DNA from: Maricurvus nonylphenolicus
GTDB lineage: Bacteria; Pseudomonadota; Gammaproteobacteria; Pseudomonadales; Cellvibrionaceae
Direction: 5' to 3'
Length of the DNA stretch: 64,000 bases
Assembly (NCBI RefSeq): GCF_042854845.1
Contig: NZ_AP031498.1
Location: 1,674,001-1,738,000, forward strand
Under the pieces are notes generated by a model, which was given only the letters and a program-made list of their open reading frames with translations, was not told the DNA's origin and did not search any database. Made by a program: the position numbers and the translations under genes. Positions 58,556-64,000 of this stretch are shown here, one piece after another. Position 1 is the first letter of the stretch, and every line of letters starts with the position of its first letter.

Positions 58556-60082
58556 ATGACCGCTCAATCACTCTTGCTCAACCGTTTTCTGACTCGTATC
58601 GAGGTTATCGGAAATCGGTTGCCTCACCCAACACTGCTGTTTATTTATCTGTGCGGATTTATCCTGGCGTTATCCTGGTTGTGTGCCTGGTTGGGAGTCG
58701 GGGCGTTACACCCGGTTAATGGTAATACGGTATCCGCGGTCAATTTGCTTAATGCGGAAGGTTTACAACGTATTCTGGCCAATACTGTTACCAACTTCAC
58801 CCAATTTGCACCCGTGGGTACGGTACTGGTTGCGATTATGGGGATTGGGGTCGCGGAGCACAGTGGCTTACTCGGTGCAGTCCTACGCGCTACGGTTATC
58901 AAGGCACCAGCCAAATTACTGACATTTACCATTGTATTGGCTGGAGTACTGTCCAGTTTGGCTGCCGATACTGGCTATGTGGTTTTGATTCCTCTGGCGG
59001 CGATGATCTTCGCTGCTGTCGGTCGCTCGCCTGTTGTGGGGATCGCGGCGGCGTTTGCGGGTGTTTCTGGCGGATACAGTGCCAACCTGTTGATTGGCCC
59101 TCTCGATGCTATTTTAGCCGGTATATCCACCGAAGCGGCTCGCTTGGTAGAGCCAGGATATGAAGTCAGTGCGGCAGGCAACTATTATTTTATTCTCGCC
59201 TCCACGTTTATGATTGCTGCTGTTGGTACCTGGGTAACAGAGCGATGGATTGAACCGCGTTTTCCGCACGATGGCACTAATGCCAGTGGTGTTGAAGCGC
59301 TTAAACCCTATGAAAAGCGGGCATTAAAACTGGTGGGTGCCTTTTCCCTGGTATTTGTAGGGTTGCTGTTATGGGGGCTGATACCGGAAACCGGTGCCTT
59401 ACGTCATCCAGAAACCGGGAGTATTCTTCGCTCACCGTTTATTAAGGGCATTGTCACCATTATCGCAGTGTATGCGGCCTTGGCGGGTTTGCTCTATGGC
59501 AAGGTGTCCGGTAATTTTCGTCGCGGTCAGGACTTTGTGCTGGGGATGGAAAAAAGCATGGCAACTATGGCCAGCTATTTGGTGCTGATGTTTTTTGCCG
59601 CCCAGTTTGTCAGTTATTTTGGCTGGAGTCAGCTGGGGATTATTGCCGCTATTAATGGCGCGGAAGTGTTGCAGCAGTTACAGCTCAATACGGCATCCTT
59701 GCTGGTAGGGTTTGTTTTGCTGGCGGCAATGATCAACTTATTGGTCGGTAGTGCTTCGGCTAAATGGGCGCTAATTGCGCCTGTGTTTGTGCCTATGTTG
59801 CTGCTGACGGGAATCTCTCCGGAAGCTACACAAGTGGCTTACAGAATCGGTGACAGCGCTACTAATATCATTACACCACTGATGCCGTATTTTGGTGTGG
59901 TAGTGGCTTTTGTGCAGCAATATGACAAGCAGGCGGGGATTGGCACCATTGTCGCGGCCATGTTGCCCTACAGTGTCATGTTTATTGTCGCTTGGTCACT
60001 GTTGTTGATGGCCTGGATACTACTGGGGCTGCCTTTGGGGCCTGGGGCTGAGATTTTTGTTGGCTCAGGGCAGGCTTCATAG
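58556..60082 (+). CDS. AbgT-family transporter
   Basis: 508 residues with about twelve membrane segments. Typical blocks are RIEVIGNRLPHPTLLFIYLC at the start, PVGTVLVAIMGIGVAEHSGLLGAVLRA, SSLAADTGYVVLIPLAAMIFAAVGRSP, GGYSANLLIGPLDAILAGIS and, near the end, LVGSASAKWALIAPVFVPM...GDSATNIITPLMPYFG. Family members take up p-aminobenzoyl-glutamate or export sulfonamides; which applies here cannot be told. The ATG follows an AGGGA site. It is a single-gene unit with no peptidase (abgAB) beside it. Confidence 0.92.
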   Translation: MTAQSLLLNRFLTRIEVIGNRLPHPTLLFIYLCGFILALSWLCAWLGVGALHPVNGNTVSAVNLLNAEGLQRILANTVTNFTQFAPVGTVLVAIMGIGVAEHSGLLGAVLRATVIKAPAKLLTFTIVLAGVLSSLAADTGYVVLIPLAAMIFAAVGRSPVVGIAAAFAGVSGGYSANLLIGPLDAILAGISTEAARLVEPGYEVSAAGNYYFILASTFMIAAVGTWVTERWIEPRFPHDGTNASGVEALKPYEKRALKLVGAFSLVFVGLLLWGLIPETGALRHPETGSILRSPFIKGIVTIIAVYAALAGLLYGKVSGNFRRGQDFVLGMEKSMATMASYLVLMFFAAQFVSYFGWSQLGIIAAINGAEVLQQLQLNTASLLVGFVLLAAMINLLVGSASAKWALIAPVFVPMLLLTGISPEATQVAYRIGDSATNIITPLMPYFGVVVAFVQQYDKQAGIGTIVAAMLPYSVMFIVAWSLLLMAWILLGLPLGPGAEIFVGSGQAS

Positions 60083-60209
60083 TTGTGGCGGCTTTGCACT
60101 CCCTAACATTTCTTAAATAAATAGGCCTGCTGGCGAGTATACATTTGCCCACAGGCCTATAGACTACTCTCTCTACCGTTATTTATGTGATCCGTAGGAG
60201 AGTCAGCTG

Positions 60210-61304
60210 GTGTTTAACCCCGGTAAGCGGTTTAAGTGGATTGTTGCTCTGGCGATGCTGGTGGCCATTGCGGTGATGGGCTGTGCAGTCACTGATGAGC
60301 AGCCAGCGTTTAAAAATGCTGAGGCTCACTCCCCTTCAAGTGACAGTGGTGCGCTCTGGGAGTGGCTGACAACCGATCCGCAGCACCCGGAACCGTCGCA
60401 ACCCATTCCATTGCGGAAAATTAGCGAAGAAGAACTGAGCAATACCACTGAGTCCGTGGTATATCGTCTGGGGCATTCCACGGTATTAATTCGCACCGAT
60501 GGGCAGTATGTATTAACCGATCCCATGTTTAGCGAGAGAGCCTCGCCGGTACAGTGGATAGGTCCCAAACGTTTCCATAAGCCTGCGTTGACCATCGATG
60601 AATTACCACCGATTAAAGCGGTGATTATCAGCCATGACCATTATGATCATCTGGATAAGGACTCTATTCAGGCGCTGTCTGATCGAGTGGAGTTCTTTTT
60701 AACACCTTTGCGGGTAGGGCAGTATCTGCGCGATTGGGGCGTTTCTGACAACAAAATTATTGAGTTGAATTGGTGGCAGCAGAAGAAAATCGGTAGTTTG
60801 ACCTTTACCGCAACGCCTTCTCAACATTTTTCCGGACGCGGTCTGTTTGATCGCAATAAAACCCTGTGGGCAAGTTGGGTGATTCACTCTCCACAATCCA
60901 ATATCTTCTTTAGTGGCGATACCGGTTATTTTATTGGCTTTAAAGAAATTGGTAGAAGATTAGGGCCGTTTGATATCACCTTAATGGAAAATGGCGCCTA
61001 TAACGCGGCCTGGTCGGATATTCATATGATGCCGGAAGAGACTGTCAGAGCGCATCAGGATTTAGGCGGCAACGCCATGGTGACCATTCACAACAGTACC
61101 TTTAATCTGGCACTGCATGATTGGTTTGAACCTTTGGAGCGCGTACAGCAATTATCTGATCAGCAGGGGGTGAATCTTTTAACCCCTCTGTTTGGGGAAG
61201 TAGTATCGGTGAAAACGCCCATTCCTACCTTGGCCTGGTGGCGGCCTTATCTACCTGCCGTGGCGGCAGTGACTACTGGCGAGGAAACATCTCCAACACT
61301 TTAA
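60210..61304 (+). CDS. Metallo-beta-lactamase-fold hydrolase, predicted lipoprotein
   Basis: 364 residues with a GTG start (TAGGAGAG site). Lipobox AVMGC places the lipidated Cys at about residue 25; the next residues (AVTDE) do not include Asp at +2, so outer-membrane sorting is expected. MBL fold: STVLIRTDGQYVLTDPMFSERASP, zinc motif SHDHYDHLDKDS, FSGDTGYF and NGAYNAAW. The pattern matches the NAPE-PLD/UlaG-like hydrolases; a phosphodiesterase acting on lipids is possible. It converges on the glycosyltransferase gene. Confidence 0.85.
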   Translation: MFNPGKRFKWIVALAMLVAIAVMGCAVTDEQPAFKNAEAHSPSSDSGALWEWLTTDPQHPEPSQPIPLRKISEEELSNTTESVVYRLGHSTVLIRTDGQYVLTDPMFSERASPVQWIGPKRFHKPALTIDELPPIKAVIISHDHYDHLDKDSIQALSDRVEFFLTPLRVGQYLRDWGVSDNKIIELNWWQQKKIGSLTFTATPSQHFSGRGLFDRNKTLWASWVIHSPQSNIFFSGDTGYFIGFKEIGRRLGPFDITLMENGAYNAAWSDIHMMPEETVRAHQDLGGNAMVTIHNSTFNLALHDWFEPLERVQQLSDQQGVNLLTPLFGEVVSVKTPIPTLAWWRPYLPAVAAVTTGEETSPTL

Positions 61305-61314
61305 GTTCTTAAAC

Positions 61315-62559
61315 TTACTGGTTGCGGTTTTTAGCTTCAATCCACTGAGCCATATATTGTGTGCTCTTATGGTGATGGTGGTTGAGCATGGCACCGGTAA
61401 AGTTATTCAGGCGATGCTGCTTAAAGTTCTCACGTAAGCCTTTAATGCGATCAACCAACTGTTGCTGATGTTGGGTTAGATTAAAGAGTTGATTGTGCAG
61501 TTCGAACCCTTTTTCCCGCGCGGATGCCCATTGCTCGTTATGGGTATAGTGCCTTACTGCAGCATCAATAAATGCCTCCGCATGATCAAAGCATTGGGGC
61601 TGCCATGCCTCTTCCGAGCCCATACCTTCAGCACCAATGCTGGTGGTTACAGACGGGGTACCACAGGCCATGGCATCCACCAGCTTGCCTTTTAAACCGG
61701 CACCAAAGCGCAGTGGTGCCAGGTTAACTCGCGCATGGCGCATTACTTCATAGGCATCTTCAGCCCAGCCTTTTACCAGGAAGCCTTGTTTGTCGTTGTG
61801 CAGTTGCGTGGCTTTTTTCGGTGGATAGGCGCCGTAAATATGTAGCTCTGCATCAGGTAATTGTTTGCGTATACCTGGCCAGATACTTTCTTTTAAATAA
61901 CGCACGGCATCCCAGTTGGGGGCATGGCGGAAATTGCCGATACAGATAAAGTGTTGGCGCTCTGCAAATGCGGGTAGTTGTGTCTGCTTCTCACTGCTGA
62001 TGACCGGCAACATAAAGGGATTGTAGAGCAGCAGGCTGCTATCAACGTTAAACAGTTTCTCCAGGATCTGCATTTCCGCTTCTGAAATCATCAACGTTAA
62101 ATCGCTGCGGTAGATCGAGGCGATCTCCCGTTGTGCGTTTTCAGTAAACAGCAATTCGGGGGTAACCGGCGGATTAATCTCGCCGGTTTTTTTGAAGTGT
62201 TCATGGCGCGCATAGCGCAAACTAAACAGATCTTCGGTATCGAGAATGCGCAATGCATCGGGGCAGTATTTGGCTACACGCCAGCCAAATTGTTCTTCCA
62301 TCATAAAGCGGTCAAACATCACCAGATCCGGGTTTACCGATTGCACAAATGCATCAAAGCTGCTGTTGTTTAGCTGAATACTTTCTTCGCGAATACCGCG
62401 AGCGGGAAGGTCGATGCGGTGCACAGACTTTTCAGCAGGGCTGGCAAAAGTGACCTGCCAGCCTTGTTCAATAAAGGTATCGAGCAGGGCCAGCATACGA
62501 TAACCGGCAGCGGAAGAGGCGGGTTCTGGCCAGACATAGCCAATAACAAGAACATTCAT
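61315..62559 (-). CDS. Glycosyltransferase, GT-B fold (GT4-like)
   Basis: 414 residues. N-terminal Rossmann start MNVLVIGYVWPEPASSAAGYRML; donor-side motif FICIGNFRHAPNWDAVRYLKE and the C-terminal RVNLAPLRFGAGLKGKLVDAMACGTPSVTTSIGAEGM with the E/GxK-type nucleotide-sugar contacts. Such enzymes build surface glycans; acceptor unknown. It is an isolated gene, not part of a polysaccharide cluster in this window. It diverges from the phosphoribosyltransferase gene 76 bp away. Confidence 0.85.
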   Translation of the reverse strand: MNVLVIGYVWPEPASSAAGYRMLALLDTFIEQGWQVTFASPAEKSVHRIDLPARGIREESIQLNNSSFDAFVQSVNPDLVMFDRFMMEEQFGWRVAKYCPDALRILDTEDLFSLRYARHEHFKKTGEINPPVTPELLFTENAQREIASIYRSDLTLMISEAEMQILEKLFNVDSSLLLYNPFMLPVISSEKQTQLPAFAERQHFICIGNFRHAPNWDAVRYLKESIWPGIRKQLPDAELHIYGAYPPKKATQLHNDKQGFLVKGWAEDAYEVMRHARVNLAPLRFGAGLKGKLVDAMACGTPSVTTSIGAEGMGSEEAWQPQCFDHAEAFIDAAVRHYTHNEQWASAREKGFELHNQLFNLTQHQQQLVDRIKGLRENFKQHRLNNFTGAMLNHHHHKSTQYMAQWIEAKNRNQ

Positions 62560-62635
62560 GAGGTGATTCTAGGTGTGCATTCAATAAAGAGCTATATGTT
62601 ATCCTATCTGTAAGTACAGCATAAGGAAGACAGGT

Positions 62636-63202
62636 GTGGAAAAAGTCTTTATCAGTTCCCAGCAGTTGCTGGAGGATTCCTTTAATCTTGCCTTGAAGGT
62701 TTTTGAGAGCGGTTTTCGCCCCAACTATATTGTTGGCGTGTGGCGCGGAGGGGCACCGGTGGGTATTGCTGTGCAGGAACTGCTGGATGTGATGGGCTTT
62801 GAGTCCGACCATATCGCCATTCGCACCTCGTCCTATACTGGCATTGGTGAGCGTGACAAGCATATCAAAGTCCATGGGTTAACTTACCTGATCAAACGTC
62901 TTGAGGCTGAAGACTCGCTGCTGATTGTAGACGATGTTTACGACACGGGTTTGAGCGTGCAGCAGGTGGTGAGTGTCTTAAAAGCCGCTTGTAAAAAAAA
63001 CACGCCGGAGATTCGTATTGCCACGCCTTACTTTAAGCCTGGTAATAATCAAACTGATCAAGATCCGGATTACTATATACACGAAACAGAGAAGTGGTTG
63101 GTGTTTCCGCACGAATTGGATGGGTTGACGATTGAGGAGATTCACCAGCATAAGCCGGAGTTGTCCAAGGTGGCGGATAGGTTGATTAAACTGAAGAAGT
63201 AA
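62636..63202 (+). CDS. Purine phosphoribosyltransferase (hypoxanthine/xanthine type)
   Basis: 188 residues with a GTG start. The PRPP-binding loop is LLIVDDVYDTGLSVQQV (about 97-113, acidic pair then DTG), with YIVGVWRGGAPVG as the pyrophosphate loop near residue 31 and WLVFPHEL as the base-binding C-terminal motif. The length and SSYTGIG flexible-loop region fit a Gpt/Hpt-like purine salvage enzyme; guanine versus hypoxanthine preference is not decidable here. Confidence 0.85.
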   Translation: MEKVFISSQQLLEDSFNLALKVFESGFRPNYIVGVWRGGAPVGIAVQELLDVMGFESDHIAIRTSSYTGIGERDKHIKVHGLTYLIKRLEAEDSLLIVDDVYDTGLSVQQVVSVLKAACKKNTPEIRIATPYFKPGNNQTDQDPDYYIHETEKWLVFPHELDGLTIEEIHQHKPELSKVADRLIKLKK

Positions 63203-63212
63203 CAGGGAGCAG

Positions 63213-63283
63213 CGTCATCCCTGCGCAGGCAGGGATCCAGTGTCTTTTAGGGACGCTAGATTCCTGCCTGCGCAGGAATGACG
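63213..63283. repeat. 71-bp intergenic palindromic repeat (REP/MITE-like)
   Basis: Arms of 28 bp (63213-63240 and 63256-63283) are imperfect reverse complements (CGTCATCCCTGCGCAGGCAG... and ...CTGCCTGCGCAGGAATGACG) around a 15-nt loop; each arm also contains the inner palindrome CCTGCGCAGG. This motif is familiar as a high-copy intergenic repeat of proteobacteria. It sits between the convergent phosphoribosyltransferase and valS genes. Confidence 0.85.
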
Positions 63284-63305
63284 TTAACAAAGTGCGGAGT
63301 TAGAT

Positions 63306-64000
63306 TTAGAGTTCAGCAATCTTACCTTTCTGCTCTTCCAGCTTCTCCAAAGCACTCTGCATATCAGCCATCTTGTCCTTTTCCTTTTGAACAACTTCAG
63401 CCGGCGCCTTGTCGACAAACTTCGGATTATTCAGTTTGCCTTCAACGCGCTGCAGGTCTTTCTTGATCTTGTCGATTTCCTTATCCAGACGCGCCATTTC
63501 CGCGTCTTTATCGATCAGGCCAGCCATAGGTACCAGCACTTCCATCTCACCAACAAGACCGGTGGCAGACATAGGTGCTTCATCACCGGCGTTTAACCAG
63601 GTGATAGATTCCAGGCTAGCCAGGGTCAGTAGGTACTGCTCGTTTTCCTGCAGGCGACGCTGATCATCAGCACTACCATTGGCAAACAGAACAGGCACTT
63701 TCTTGGCCGGAGAAATATTCATTTCACCGCGAATATTACGCACGCCTTCAACCACACCTTTGAGCCATTCCACATCGTTAATGGCTTGCTCGTCGATCAG
63801 GCTGTCGTCGCAGATTGGCAGGGCGGCGGTCATGATAGTGTCGCCTTCTGTGCCTGCTAAGTCCTTAACGCGCTGCCAAATCTCTTCAGTGATATACGGC
63901 ATCAATGGGTGAGCCAGACGCAGTACTTCTTCCAGTACGCGAATCAGGGTACGGCGGGTACCCACTTTTTGCGCTTCAGTAGTGCTGTCGCTGTTCAGGA
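63306..64000 (-). CDS. valS: Valyl-tRNA synthetase, C-terminal part (partial)
   Basis: 231 residues to the window edge; the frame stays open through 64000 (no real start at 63965). The anticodon-binding domain (RRTLIRVLEEVLRLAHPLMPYITEEIWQ, VEGVRNIRGEMNISPAKKVPVL) is followed by the ValS-specific C-terminal coiled-coil arm (about the last 65 residues, DKDAEMARLDKEIDKIKKDL...VQKEKDKMADMQSALEKLEEQ) that holds the tRNA elbow. The HIGH and KMSKS motifs lie outside the window. Confidence 0.95.
   Translation of the reverse strand, partial: LNSDSTTEAQKVGTRRTLIRVLEEVLRLAHPLMPYITEEIWQRVKDLAGTEGDTIMTAALPICDDSLIDEQAINDVEWLKGVVEGVRNIRGEMNISPAKKVPVLFANGSADDQRRLQENEQYLLTLASLESITWLNAGDEAPMSATGLVGEMEVLVPMAGLIDKDAEMARLDKEIDKIKKDLQRVEGKLNNPKFVDKAPAEVVQKEKDKMADMQSALEKLEEQKGKIAEL

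Overview
The window is a chromosomal stretch of a gammaproteobacterium of about 50% GC, probably a marine or Pseudomonas-related lineage. The evidence is gene order (ffs-dnaX-ybaB-recR; rnd-ycgL-ycgN; dapE/dapD/yffB/nth/dapC/glnD/map; rpsB-tsf-pyrH-frr-uppS-cdsA-dxr-rseP-bamA-skp-lpxD-fabZ-lpxA-lpxB-rnhB), a long-form DapD, an RssB/RssC-type partner-switch pair and a PanP-type aspartate decarboxylase. There is no IS element, prophage, CRISPR array or integron. One tRNA (Ser-GGA) and one SRP RNA are present.

Layout. 1-12.8 kb: the end of a general porin, a small secreted protein, MlaA, a PilZ protein, a response-regulator phosphatase with a STAS protein, TerB, DusA, a YadGH-like ABC exporter, QueF, a membrane adenylate cyclase, a membrane coiled-coil protein and a nitroreductase. 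12.9-14.7 kb: tRNA-Ser and panP. 14.8-20.5 kb: three tandem copies of a two-gene cassette (outer-membrane porin plus a half-size PstS-like periplasmic protein), each with the same promoter layout. This is the most unusual part of the window. 20.5-26.9 kb: a CBS protein, 4.5S RNA, dnaX with a recognisable programmed -1 frameshift site, ybaB, recR, rnd, ycgL, ycgN. 27-32.3 kb: a YEATS-associated-type membrane protein, a large VWA protein, a DTW-domain tRNA modifier, a GNAT protein and a glutamine amidotransferase. 32.3-41.4 kb (mostly minus strand): lysine/DAP synthesis (dapE, dapD, dapC), yffB, nth, glnD, map. 41.6-56.8 kb: the translation, isoprenoid, phospholipid, BAM and lipid A supercluster. 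56.9-64 kb: an HDOD-GAF protein, an AbgT transporter, a metallo-hydrolase lipoprotein, a glycosyltransferase, a purine phosphoribosyltransferase and the 3' end of valS.

Themes. The 41.6-56.8 kb block links protein synthesis to envelope assembly: dxr and uppS make the lipid carrier, cdsA makes phospholipid, lpxD/fabZ/lpxA/lpxB make lipid A, and bamA, skp and rseP assemble and monitor the outer membrane. LpxA carries Met at the acyl-length position, which predicts a C10 lipid A. BamA carries AT-richer insertions in surface loops. A dispersed 11-12 bp palindrome family sits at three convergent gene junctions, where it looks like a two-way terminator, and a related longer hairpin lies between dapE and dapD.

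Limits: all calls come from reading sequence and translations. No alignments, structure predictions or database searches were run. Family names rest on recognised motifs, and percentages were not computed.
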